NCBI GenBank assembly: GCA_019636235.1 | Contig: JAHBXW010000002.1 | Coordinates: 186,001 to 250,000, forward strand | Direction of reading: 5' to 3' | From: Planctomyces sp. | GTDB lineage: Bacteria > Planctomycetota > Planctomycetia > Planctomycetales > Planctomycetaceae | Length of the DNA stretch: 64,000 nucleotides | In this document: positions 8,954 through 16,931 of the stretch, one piece after another | Layout: the number at the start of each line of letters is the position of its first letter | How positions within the stretch are numbered: position 1 is the stretch's first letter | The notes under the pieces: generated by a model | Told to the model about the DNA's origin: nothing | The model's database searches: none | Seen by the model: the letters and a program-made list of their open reading frames with translations, nothing else | Program-made: the position numbers and the translations under genes

Positions 8954-9835
8954 TCAGCGTGAGAACGCGTAGTTCGGATTTCGAATCGAGAAGTCTTCGT
9001 CCTTCAATCCGACGTTCGTGCGGATCTTCAGGTACGTGTACTCCTCGATCAGCGGCGCGTCGGCCCCGGGAGACGGCGGATAGCCGTAGTTCTCGAGTCG
9101 GACCGGCAGTTTCGATTCCGCATCGATGTACAGCCGCGTGACGTGCATCGGAAAGTTGCGGAACTTCTTCGGGTGCGAGCACTCGATGGCCGGACAGGCG
9201 ACGCCGCCGATCTTCGCGTCGGGATAGTACTGGACCTCGACGCCGCCGTATTGCGCCTCGTCCTCCCACTGGACGATGACCCGCTCCACCAGCCGCCGCA
9301 TCCCCAGGTCGGTGATCGGATGGCGGTTCTCGGCCCGGGCCTGCGGGCTGTCCACCGCCAGCGAAACCGTCCCCGCCAGGGACTTGATGCCGCTCCCCTC
9401 GTGGGCCAGCAGCATGTTCTGGTTCTGGCCTTTGACGAACAGAATCTCCCGCCCGGCGTTCGGCTCCTGGTAGCCGAGATACACGCTGAAGGGCTGCTCG
9501 CGGAGCTTGAGCTGCATCGTCTGCGTCTGGAGCTGACCGCCCAGTTGCTCGCGTTTGATGAACACGGCCTCGTAATCGCGGACGTCGTTGAGGGCCGACC
9601 GGCTTTCTCGGGCGAGTTTGAGAGCCGGAGCCAGCGGATGCCGGGGATCAATCGAGCGGCCCGTGGCGGCGTTGGCCGTCGCCGTTCCCGGAGCGGGGGC
9701 GGCGGGGCCCTCCGTGCGTCCTGCCGTCTGCCCGTCGACCCGCCCGGAGGCCGCGCACACCAGCCCCAGCGCGAACGCCCCTAAGGCGAGCGCCCGGCGG
9801 CCAGAATCGGGAACCGTGGGCGGATTGTTCCGCAT
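8954..9835 (-). CDS. DUF1571 domain exported protein
   Basis: 293 aa. A hydrophobic N-terminal segment (residues 12-35, ending in a GRVDGQTAG-type cleavage region) indicates export. The DUF1571 region (about 75-290) shows the typical reading YEAVFIKREQLGG, then QPFSVYLGYQEPNAGREILF and a C-terminal EEYTYLKIRTNVGLKDEDF. The fold resembles lipoprotein-carrier-like beta sheets, but the function is unknown. It is the last gene of a three-gene minus-strand set, 23 bp after the upstream gene, with AAAGG six bases before ATG 9835. It converges with DUF1800 across about 60 bp. Confidence 0.88.
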   Translation of the reverse strand: MRNNPPTVPDSGRRALALGAFALGLVCAASGRVDGQTAGRTEGPAAPAPGTATANAATGRSIDPRHPLAPALKLARESRSALNDVRDYEAVFIKREQLGGQLQTQTMQLKLREQPFSVYLGYQEPNAGREILFVKGQNQNMLLAHEGSGIKSLAGTVSLAVDSPQARAENRHPITDLGMRRLVERVIVQWEDEAQYGGVEVQYYPDAKIGGVACPAIECSHPKKFRNFPMHVTRLYIDAESKLPVRLENYGYPPSPGADAPLIEEYTYLKIRTNVGLKDEDFSIRNPNYAFSR

Positions 9836-9858
9836 CCTGCGCCTTTCAGACGCGGGGG

Positions 9859-10431
9859 TTACGGGCTGGTCGGAATCTTCGACACGTCATCCTGCAGGTC
9901 GTACACCTCGGACAGCGTGATCGCGCTCAGCGTGACGCCGGCGGCGCCGAGCAGAATGGCCGTCACGTTGGCCGGGTCGAGGAACCCGAGCTGGGCCCGC
10001 ATGACGGTCCCGCTTCCCTGAATGACGACCGTCTTCAGCGCCTGGGCCGGGGCCGCGTCGGCTGTCCACATGCGATAGGTCGCTTCGCTCTGCGGCGTCG
10101 TCAGGGTGTAGATGCCGCCGCGCACGTTGTTGAACCGGAACCGGCCGGTTCCGTCCGTGGTCGTCTCGCGCGGCTGCTCATCCCCCCGCCGGTGCAGGCT
10201 GACGACGACGCCGTCGAGCGCCTGGCCCTGGTCGTCGATGACGCGTCCCTGGAACGAGCCGTTCTCGGTCAGGGCGACGTCGCGGATGGCGGGCGCGTCT
10301 TCGGCGGACTCGGCCGCGGGGCGGCGCTTCGAGGGGGCGTCTTCGTCGCCGAAGGCCAGGCCCGGAGGAATCAGCAATCCGGCGCCGGCGACGATCGCCA
10401 GGATCCGGAAATTCGAAGAACTCGATCGCAT
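9859..10431 (-). CDS. Exported protein with carboxypeptidase-regulatory-like (CarboxypepD_reg) domain
   Basis: 190 aa. The signal peptide is MRSSSSNFRILAIVAGAGLL with cleavage near GLAFG-DE. Residues 50-120 form a transthyretin-like beta sandwich (SFQGRVIDDQGQALDGVVVSL, then GRFRFNNVRGGIYTL), the common CarboxypepD_reg/CNA-B-like module. A second hydrophobic stretch near the C terminus (VTAILLGAAGVTLSAITLS) may anchor the protein. The start at 10431 has GGGAG in place; the in-frame start at 10494 would bury the signal peptide. It lies in the middle of the operon with the DUF1571 and metallopeptidase-like genes. Confidence 0.8.
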   Translation of the reverse strand: MRSSSSNFRILAIVAGAGLLIPPGLAFGDEDAPSKRRPAAESAEDAPAIRDVALTENGSFQGRVIDDQGQALDGVVVSLHRRGDEQPRETTTDGTGRFRFNNVRGGIYTLTTPQSEATYRMWTADAAPAQALKTVVIQGSGTVMRAQLGFLDPANVTAILLGAAGVTLSAITLSEVYDLQDDVSKIPTSP

Positions 10432-10512
10432 GGTCTGGTCTCCCAGTCTTTCAAGGATGTCCGCGGCGCCCGCAAACGCCCCGGGAATCGGCATTGATGT
10501 CGGCGGACGCCG

Positions 10513-11307
10513 TCACCTCCAACCGCGGAGGTGCGCGACGAGCCGTCGGTCCACATTGCGATCCGCCTGACGGAGCCGCACGCTGAGCCGCGTCTCGGTC
10601 TCCCCCTGGCGGAGGTCTTCCAGGTGATCGCTGAGCGCCTGCCGCACCTCCAGCGGGCCGTGCAGCATGAAATGCACCCACGCCCAGCTTTCGCGGTACT
10701 CGGCGGGCCCCATCTGTTGCAGTTCGGTGAGCGCCTCGAGCCGCTCGAGGTCGGGCTTCCAGCCGAAAAGGATGGACCGCCGCAGGCTCCCCAAGTGGGG
10801 GTTCCGCGCCGACCGGTCGCCGGGAGAGACCTCGAAATACTCGGCCAGACCCTCGTCCAGCCACAGCGGAACGAACGGCAGCGCGTTGTGCAGCACGGCA
10901 TGCGTGCATTCGTGTCGGACGTCGATCTCGTATCCCCGCCGCCGGTACACGTAGACGCGAGACATGTCGGCCCCTTTTACGAACAGGGCCGGCCGCGAGG
11001 CCGCCTCCGGAACGCGCTGGGCCAGGTGCTGGCGGTAGCTGCTGGAGTTTCGAAACAGGCTCAGCAGAATGGGGTCGTCGCTGGCCTGGATGGCGAGGAG
11101 CGTCTCGACATCCTCCTGGAGCTGCCCGATTTCGCGGATCAGGCCCTCGGATTCGCTGCGGGACAGAGTGAACTCGGAGCGGATGCGGAAGGCGCCCGCG
11201 CGGGTTTCCACGACCCATTCCGCTCCGACAGACGTCGGGCCGACGATCAACGCCGCGACGATGGCGGCGACGAGCGCGACGTGCGGGCGGGACCGTGAAA
11301 CGGGCAT
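10513..11307 (-). CDS. Putative exported zinc metallopeptidase (HExxH, peptidase MA-like)
   Basis: 264 aa. A signal peptide (MPVSRSRPHVALVAAIVAAL) precedes a mature protein with HECTHAVL, an HExxH zinc motif, followed about 20 residues later by LDEGLAEYFE, which supplies the third ligand Glu of a gluzincin. This is the arrangement of peptidase-MA/DUF1570-like proteins common in planctomycetes. GGAGG is positioned before ATG 11307; the in-frame start at 11364 would hide the signal peptide. It is the first gene of the three-gene minus-strand set, 81 bp before the CarboxypepD_reg gene. Substrates are unknown, and activity is inferred only from the motif. Confidence 0.82.
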   Translation of the reverse strand: MPVSRSRPHVALVAAIVAALIVGPTSVGAEWVVETRAGAFRIRSEFTLSRSESEGLIREIGQLQEDVETLLAIQASDDPILLSLFRNSSSYRQHLAQRVPEAASRPALFVKGADMSRVYVYRRRGYEIDVRHECTHAVLHNALPFVPLWLDEGLAEYFEVSPGDRSARNPHLGSLRRSILFGWKPDLERLEALTELQQMGPAEYRESWAWVHFMLHGPLEVRQALSDHLEDLRQGETETRLSVRLRQADRNVDRRLVAHLRGWR

Positions 11308-11680
11308 GCGCAAAAGCCTCCGGCCGGGCCGGCGCGACGGGATTCGCAGCGTCTGGTCCGGCAAAATCGGCGGGAACCTATCCGCAAATTTCGCCGCTGG
11401 TCAAGACGGGTTCGCGACCGGCGGGGCAGCGGCTGTGTTGCATCTCCAGCGGGCAGAGGCCAGCGTCCGGAATCGGTGAGCGGGAGAGATGCGTATCCTG
11501 GGGGGGCTCCGTGATTTTGTGATTCTCAGCGCGCTGACGCGCGGGCCGGCCCCCGCCAGCGAACGGCTGCTCGCCCCCCGCTGGCCATGCGAGGCGGCCT
11601 GCGGACGCCGGAAAACGATTCGAAAAGCCGCCCGGCTGCCGCTATAATTCACAGCCGAAATCTCGTGAGGAGGGACTGTC
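11308..11680. other. 373-bp divergent intergenic region
   Basis: It separates the minus-strand metallopeptidase operon from the plus-strand oxidoreductase gene. Apart from the plus-strand promoter listed separately near 11620-11648, I see no gene: the short ORFs here lack ribosome sites and continue into neighbouring genes as shadows. Confidence 0.6.
11620..11648 (+). promoter_or_regulatory. Sigma-70-type promoter for the Gfo/Idh/MocA gene
   Basis: TCGAAA (-35, 4 of 6 consensus) and a perfect TATAAT (-10, 11643-11648) are 17 bp apart. The expected start is near 11655, giving a leader of about 25 nt that contains the GAGGAGGG ribosome site. Confidence 0.6.
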
Positions 11681-13246
11681 ATGCCGCTGACGCCGGAGCA
11701 GGAACAGGTGGGGAAAGAGAACTTTTCGACGGCCGTGTCGATCACGCGCCGTGACTTTCTGGTGGGGGCCGCGGCCGCGGGGGGCAGCCTGGGGGCGTTC
11801 TACTTCGGGTACAAGGAACTCGAAGGCGATCCCGTCAAGGTGGCGTTCATCGGCACGGGCGATGAGGGGGGCATCCTCATCAACGAGCACCCGTCGCGAT
11901 ATTTCGACGTGGTGGCGGTCGCCGACCTGCGTCCCAGCAACCTCGAGCGGGCGTTCACCGGCGACCCCAACAACCCGGACGTCCGGGCCGGGCTGATCCG
12001 CAAGCTGGGCGTCGAAAAGGCCGGCAAGGTCAAGCGGTTCGGCAGCCACAAGGAGCTGCTGGACAACGCGAAGGAGCTGGGGGTCGAGGCGGTCATCATC
12101 GCCACGCCCCTGAACACGCACGCGCCGATCACGTTGGACTGCCTCGACGCCGGCCTGCACGTTCTGACGGAAAAGCTGATGGCGCGCTCGATCACCGAGT
12201 GCAAGCAGATGATCCGCAAGGCGCAGGAAAAGAACCTGCTGCTCGCGGTCGGCCACCAGCGGCACTACAGCGTGCTGTACGAAAACGCCAACCAGCTCGT
12301 GCAGAGCGGCCTGTTGGGCGACATCCGCTACATCCGGGCGCAGTGGCACCGCAACAACAGCTTCCCGAACAGCGATCAGTGGCGGAACGCGATTCCCGCG
12401 CCCGACCGCGCCGCCGCCGAAGAGCTGAACCGGAAGGTCAGGGATTTCGGCTTTGATTCCCTGGAGCAGCTCGTCAGCTGGCGGCTGTACAACTCCACGG
12501 GCGGGGGACTGATGGCCGAACTCGGCAGCCATCAGCTCGATGCGGCCAGCATCTTCCTGGGGAAGGTGCATCCGCTGGCGGTCAGCGGGTACGGCGGCAA
12601 GAACTTCTACGGCGTGCAGGGAGTGGGCTCGCTGGACAAGCAGAACGACGATCGCGAGATCGACGATCACATCTACGTGACGTTCGAATTCCCCGGCCGC
12701 CATTACGACGCCGAGACAAACGACCGGGATGTCTGCATCGTGACGTACTCGTCGATCAACACGAACAAGTTCGAACCGTATGGCGAGCTGGTCTACGGCA
12801 GCCGCGGCACGCTGTTCATGAAGTCCGAGAAGGAAGCCCAGCTTTGGAAGGAGGAGGGCCGCGGCAGCGAGGGGGGCGGCCCGGATCAGCGGCTGTGGGT
12901 CGTGGCCAACAACCAGGGGGGCGCCGGCGGCGCCGTCCTGCAGGCTTACGAAACATCCGGCGGGCCGGCCAAAGCCTCCAGCTCCGGCAGCGCGCTCGCG
13001 GACAACGTCAGCCGCGGGTACACCGAGGAAATGGAACACTTCGCCCACTGCATCCGTACGGCCAACTTCAACAGCCCCAAGGATGGCGGGCTCCGCTGCC
13101 CCGGCACGGTCGCCATGGCGGACGCCATCATGGCGCTGACCGCCAACCTGGCGATGAAGCATCGTCGCCGCGTGGTGTTCAAGCCGGAATGGTTCGATCC
13201 GCAGAGCGAGGCCGTTCCGGAGAACGATCCGGACGTCGTCGGCTGA
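11681..13246 (+). CDS. Tat-exported Gfo/Idh/MocA family oxidoreductase
   Basis: 521 aa. The N terminus carries a twin-arginine signal ([14 protein letters not shown]). The NAD(P)-binding Rossmann domain starts at [13 protein letters not shown] and includes the family block [15 protein letters not shown], where EKLM replaces the usual EKP. The C-terminal domain includes [16 protein letters not shown]. The family oxidises or isomerises sugars and related polyols. Tat export of a folded, cofactor-loaded enzyme is frequent in planctomycetes, where many such genes serve glycan or heteropolysaccharide breakdown. An ideal ribosome site (GAGGAGGG) precedes ATG 11681. The substrate is unknown. The DUF1501 gene follows 175 bp downstream. 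Confidence 0.9.
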   Translation: MPLTPEQEQVGKENFSTAVSITRRDFLVGAAAAGGSLGAFYFGYKELEGDPVKVAFIGTGDEGGILINEHPSRYFDVVAVADLRPSNLERAFTGDPNNPDVRAGLIRKLGVEKAGKVKRFGSHKELLDNAKELGVEAVIIATPLNTHAPITLDCLDAGLHVLTEKLMARSITECKQMIRKAQEKNLLLAVGHQRHYSVLYENANQLVQSGLLGDIRYIRAQWHRNNSFPNSDQWRNAIPAPDRAAAEELNRKVRDFGFDSLEQLVSWRLYNSTGGGLMAELGSHQLDAASIFLGKVHPLAVSGYGGKNFYGVQGVGSLDKQNDDREIDDHIYVTFEFPGRHYDAETNDRDVCIVTYSSINTNKFEPYGELVYGSRGTLFMKSEKEAQLWKEEGRGSEGGGPDQRLWVVANNQGGAGGAVLQAYETSGGPAKASSSGSALADNVSRGYTEEMEHFAHCIRTANFNSPKDGGLRCPGTVAMADAIMALTANLAMKHRRRVVFKPEWFDPQSEAVPENDPDVVG

Positions 13247-13421
13247 GTTCGTTCGGGCGGACCGCGGCGGTGGAGGCGGCGAAGCGCGTCGCCCCGCAAC
13301 GGGCGTTTTCGCGCATCCGTGGAATGCTGCTGAATCGTTGCATAAGAGAGCGTTGACGCCTGGAATTCGACGCTCACCGGGCGTTGCGGGCGTCGGCAGT
13401 GCGTGTCATGCTGAGCGGGCG

Positions 13422-14630
13422 ATGGTCAGACGCAATTCCGCAGGTGCTCCCCGGCGTTCGGTGTCCCGGCGAGATTTTCTCGCCGTCGGCGGCCTGGGCG
13501 TCGTCGGTCTTTCAGCGGCCGAACGGGCGGCCCGCGTTCGCGCCGGACTGGGCCGCAGCCGGACCTGCGTGGTGTTTGTGATGCTGACGGGGGGCGCCTC
13601 CTCACAGGAGACGTTCGACCCCCAGCCGCAGTCTCCCCGCGACCATCGCGGCCCCTTCCGGGCGGTCGAGACCTCCGTCCCCGGCGTGTTCCTCAGCGAG
13701 CTGTTGCCGAAGCTGTCGCAGAGAGCGCATCAGTTCGCACTGGTCCGTTCGTTGCATCACTCCGCGGCGCCGATTCATGAAACGGGGCTGCAGTATCTCC
13801 AGGCGGGGGCGCTCGGCAATCGCCGCAGCCGGCCGGCCTCCGCCGGCTCGCGGCTGCAGCATCTCAGCGGTTTTCCGGACGATTCCAGCGTTCCGGCCTA
13901 TGCGGTCACGCCCTCGCGGCTGGCGCTCAACGGCGGGGGACCGCTGCCGTACGACGGCCCCTCGGACCAGGCCGAGGCCGCGGCGCCGGCCGTCATTGAT
14001 GATGGGGCGATTCTGCTGGACGCCGTCCCGGACGACGCCCAGCCGCGGCGGCTGTTCGCCGAGGGGTTCGAAGCGCAATCTCCGGAAATCCGCGAGCAAT
14101 ACGGGCGAACGCCGTTCGGGCGGCGGCTGTGGAACGCGCGGCAGCTCGTCGAACACGGGGCGAGCTGGATCACCGTGAACCTGTTCGATCGGTTGGAGGG
14201 GATGCCGACGTTCGATGCGCACGGCTGCGGCGCATCGCCGGCGACCTTGCACGACTACGCGCAGACGTTGTGTCCGCAACTCGACCGGGCGCTGAGCGGC
14301 TTTCTGGATGACCTGCAGTCCACGGGGCTGTGGCGGGACGTGCTGGTCGTCTGCACCGGAGAGATGGGGCGGACGCCGCGGGTGAATCCGCGGGGCGGTC
14401 GGGACCACTGGACGCGGTGCTGGTCGGGCCTGTTGGCGGGCGGATGCGTGCCGGGGGGCCTGGTGATCGGGTCCAGCGACTCGCGGGGCGCGGAGCCGTC
14501 TGATCGCCCAGTGCATCTGCGCGACCTGACGGCCCTGGCCTGGCAGGCGGCGACAGGGGGCTGCGTGGCTGCGCCGGCTCAACTGGCCGAGGCGAACCCG
14601 CTGCCGGAACTGTCGGCCGTCTGCGTGTGA
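13422..14630 (+). CDS. DUF1501 family protein with Tat signal
   Basis: 402 aa. The Tat motif SRRDFLAVGGLGVVGLSAAE is followed by the DUF1501 core: VVFVMLTGGASSQETFDPQP, SLHHSAAPIHETGLQYLQAG, a central ARQLVEHGASWITVNLFD, and VVCTGEMGRTPRVNPRGGRDHW. The core belongs to the alkaline-phosphatase/sulfatase-like superfamily, but its reaction is unknown. The start at 13422 is chosen because it places the RR motif near the N terminus; the earlier in-frame start at 13338 lacks support. It is not paired with a DUF1549 or DUF1800 gene, the usual arrangement. Confidence 0.88.
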   Translation: MVRRNSAGAPRRSVSRRDFLAVGGLGVVGLSAAERAARVRAGLGRSRTCVVFVMLTGGASSQETFDPQPQSPRDHRGPFRAVETSVPGVFLSELLPKLSQRAHQFALVRSLHHSAAPIHETGLQYLQAGALGNRRSRPASAGSRLQHLSGFPDDSSVPAYAVTPSRLALNGGGPLPYDGPSDQAEAAAPAVIDDGAILLDAVPDDAQPRRLFAEGFEAQSPEIREQYGRTPFGRRLWNARQLVEHGASWITVNLFDRLEGMPTFDAHGCGASPATLHDYAQTLCPQLDRALSGFLDDLQSTGLWRDVLVVCTGEMGRTPRVNPRGGRDHWTRCWSGLLAGGCVPGGLVIGSSDSRGAEPSDRPVHLRDLTALAWQAATGGCVAAPAQLAEANPLPELSAVCV

Positions 14631-14655
14631 GGCCGGCGCGCCGCGGGGTCGGACG

Positions 14656-15099
14656 TCAGTGGTGCTTGGGAGACCATTCGGTCTCCTTCATGTACGTGGC
14701 CTCGACGCCGGCGACGATTTTGCCGTCCTTCTCCGAGGCATCCCGGGCGGCCGTCCAATCCGGATCGTTGCGGAAGCCGTCCCAGCTTTTCTTGGCCGCG
14801 TCTTCGCTCTCGTGCCACAGGACGTAGATCAGCGTGTTCTTGGATTTCTCGTCGTCGGTGGGCGTCCAGTACATGACGTTCTTCATGCCGTGCTTTTCGA
14901 AGAGCCCCATGGTGTGATCGCGGAACCGGGCTTCGAGCGCGGGGAGACGGCCTTCCAGGGTTTTGTAGACGCGCAGCTCGTAGACGCCCTGTTTGGCGGG
15001 GGGCGCCTTGTCCTCGGCGGAGGTGCGGACAAGATCGGCGGCGAGGAGGCCGACGGCGAGACTGCAGGCGCAGGCGAGGAACACGGAACGGAAGGACAT
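14656..15099 (-). CDS. Exported NIPSNAP family protein
   Basis: 147 aa. A signal peptide or anchor (MSFRSVFLACACSLAVGLLA) precedes a single dimeric alpha-beta-barrel NIPSNAP domain: VYELRVYKTLEGRLPALEARF, then HTMGLFEKHGMKNVMYW and a terminal TEWSPKHH. Bacterial NIPSNAP proteins are of uncertain function, some being putative monooxygenase-like folds. The ribosome site AAGGAG lies upstream of ATG 15099. The in-frame extension to 15177 overlaps the carbonic-anhydrase-like gene and is rejected. Converges with DUF1501 (25 bp). Confidence 0.9.
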   Translation of the reverse strand: MSFRSVFLACACSLAVGLLAADLVRTSAEDKAPPAKQGVYELRVYKTLEGRLPALEARFRDHTMGLFEKHGMKNVMYWTPTDDEKSKNTLIYVLWHESEDAAKKSWDGFRNDPDWTAARDASEKDGKIVAGVEATYMKETEWSPKHH

Positions 15100-15170
15100 C
15101 GCAGCTCCTTGTGGCGGGAATCGAAACGCGCGGCAACGGACGATCCGGTCGTCGTGGCCGAAGCGTGAGG

Positions 15171-15659
15171 TTACCAATCGAGCAACTCGACGTCGCCTCG
15201 CAGGTCCATCAGGAAAGCCCTGACCTTGATGGTTGCCTTCCTCGCGCCAATCAGTCGGCCAAGCAGTCGAGCATGCCGGCGATGAGCGCGCAGCTCTCTA
15301 CGTTGCTCCTCGAAAGAGGTTCCGAATGTCTTATTGATCAGCTTGCTGTAAGCACCGCAATCACGATGCTCGATGATGTAGACGTCTTCGATGCCATGGA
15401 GGCTGACTGCGGCGTCGAGATGGTCGAGAAACGTCGTTTGCCAATGTGGGTAGACTTGAATCCGGCCTGGTGCGGGCACGCCCAGGGCGCCCAGCGCCGC
15501 TCCCGCCATCACGACATGGTCGTAACGGTTCGCCAGTCCGTCGTGATCCATGAACTGCACGATGTCATCCATCAATCGCAGATCCATGCAAGTCAACAAG
15601 AGCACATTTCCTCGCGGAGGCGCGTAGTTCGTGGGGAAGTTGCATTTCGCATGGCGCAT
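15171..15659 (-). CDS. Beta-carbonic-anhydrase-like protein
   Basis: 162 aa. It carries the two zinc-ligand signatures of the beta-carbonic anhydrase family in shortened form: LLTCMDLR (Cys, with the Asp-Arg dyad) and IIEHRDCGAY (His-x-x-Cys), in the right order about 70 residues apart. True beta enzymes are usually about 200 aa or longer; this compact form may be a divergent carbonic anhydrase or a related zinc protein. ATG 15659 has GGAG seven bases upstream; a GTG three bases earlier is possible. Codon choice is less GC-biased than in neighbours (many third-position A/T), which may indicate recent transfer. Confidence 0.75.
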   Translation of the reverse strand: MRHAKCNFPTNYAPPRGNVLLLTCMDLRLMDDIVQFMDHDGLANRYDHVVMAGAALGALGVPAPGRIQVYPHWQTTFLDHLDAAVSLHGIEDVYIIEHRDCGAYSKLINKTFGTSFEEQRRELRAHRRHARLLGRLIGARKATIKVRAFLMDLRGDVELLDW

Positions 15660-15696
15660 CACATGGCTCCGCAGTGATCAAGAGAAACGGCCAGCT

Positions 15697-15720
15697 CGTC
15701 GCCGTAACGGAACGGCGACG
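15697..15720. repeat. Strong hairpin upstream of the carbonic-anhydrase-like gene
   Basis: CGTCGCCGT and ACGGCGACG form a perfect 9-bp stem with a 6-nt loop. A second inverted repeat, GGCATG-AG-CATGCC, lies at 15763-15776. Both sit in the 160-bp gap between the terpene-cyclase-like gene and the carbonic-anhydrase-like gene, both on the minus strand. There is no T-tract, so this may be a Rho-independent-like structure lacking U's, a processing hairpin or an operator. Confidence 0.5.
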
Positions 15721-15821
15721 GAACAGGGACAGACGGACCCGGTCGAGCGCTCAGGACGCTCAGGCATGAGCATGCCCGGAGCAGCCTCGCGCGGCAAGAA
15801 GATGAAGCGGAATTCAGCCGC

Positions 15822-16931
15822 TCAACGCTGCAGGATCGGCAGATAACCTGTCGGAACCTGCAGCACGACCAGCGCCATGGCCGTCTGATAATCCCGTCCT
15901 GAACCGGGCTCGGACCAGCTCCCCTCGGGGGACTGGCGGGCCAGCAGTTCGTCGCGGACCGCGGGATACCACAGGTCCCACAGGTCGCCGCCGGCCTGCC
16001 ACGCCGCCTGCGTCGCATAGTACTGGCCGTAGAAGTAGTACTCGCGGTCGCGGCTGAAGGCCGAGCCGGGCACGCGACGCCGCACGTACGCGCGGCCCCG
16101 CTCCAGCTCGGGCCCTTCATGGATGCCCGATGTGTACAGCGCCACCAGCGAGGCGGCCGTCAGCGGCAATCGGCTTTCCGCGGGATCGAACAGCCGGTAG
16201 CGGAATCCGCCGTCCGGGTTCTGGCAGCCGCGGATATAGGCCACGCTGCGATCAATCGTCTCCCTGGGGACGGCGATGCCGGCGTTTCGCGCCGCGCGGA
16301 GCGCCATCGCCTGGCAGACCGTCACCGAGACGTCGGCTTCCTCCGGCCGGGGAAAGTATCGCCAGCCTCCCTGGTCGTTCTGCGTGTCGACGATCAGCTG
16401 CACCGCGCGTCGCAGCGCCTGGCCGACATCCTCGCGCTGCGTCGTGCCATAGACCTCGGCGAGGAACAGCGTCGCGAACCCGTGCCCGTACATCGGACCG
16501 TGGTAATAGTCGGTCCACTCCTCGGCGATGTAGCCGTTGGAGCGCGTGCAGCTCAGGACGTAGTCGATCGCGCGATCCAGTTCGCGCCCATAGGGGCCGC
16601 GACCGGGAGCGCTGCCGGAACTGAGAAAGGCGAGGCCGCAGAGCCCCACCACGCCGGGATTGCCGCCGAACTGCGAGCCGGAGTCGAACGAGCCGTTGGA
16701 CCGCTGCCGGCTGGCCAGCCAGGCGAGTCCGCGTTCGACCGCGGCCTGCGTCTCGGGCGTATAATGCCGGCGGGAATCGACCGACGGGGGCGCGGGCTGG
16801 CCCCGGGCGATCGGAGTCGCCAGGAGCGCTGCGATCGTCAGTGCGGCGACGGCGCTGCGCAGGACTGGTCGGCGGCGGGATGGACCGGCGACTGACGCAG
16901 CTGCGCGGGACTGGGCGGGAAGTCGGTTCAT
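15822..16931 (-). CDS. Exported squalene-cyclase/prenyltransferase-like repeat protein
   Basis: 369 aa. A hydrophobic N terminus (residues 24-44) precedes alpha-alpha barrel repeats of the terpene cyclase/prenyltransferase-beta type: AVERGLAWLASRQRSNGSF, then QLIVDTQNDQGGWRYF, AYIRGCQNPDGGFRYR and ELLARQSPEGSW. These QxxDGGF/W-like repeats match QW motifs, but I do not see the DxDD catalytic acid motif of squalene-hopene cyclases, so cyclase activity is unlikely. Planctomycetes carry many such exported barrels of unknown role. The ATG overlaps the stop of the upstream 628-aa gene (ATGA), implying translational coupling. Last gene of the operon. Confidence 0.85.
   Translation of the reverse strand: MNRLPAQSRAAASVAGPSRRRPVLRSAVAALTIAALLATPIARGQPAPPSVDSRRHYTPETQAAVERGLAWLASRQRSNGSFDSGSQFGGNPGVVGLCGLAFLSSGSAPGRGPYGRELDRAIDYVLSCTRSNGYIAEEWTDYYHGPMYGHGFATLFLAEVYGTTQREDVGQALRRAVQLIVDTQNDQGGWRYFPRPEEADVSVTVCQAMALRAARNAGIAVPRETIDRSVAYIRGCQNPDGGFRYRLFDPAESRLPLTAASLVALYTSGIHEGPELERGRAYVRRRVPGSAFSRDREYYFYGQYYATQAAWQAGGDLWDLWYPAVRDELLARQSPEGSWSEPGSGRDYQTAMALVVLQVPTGYLPILQR

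Noticed and set aside
11642-13162. 506-codon minus-strand ORF opposite the Gfo/Idh/MocA gene
   Set aside because: Shadow. The plus-strand frame has a Tat signal, Rossmann motif, promoter and ribosome site.
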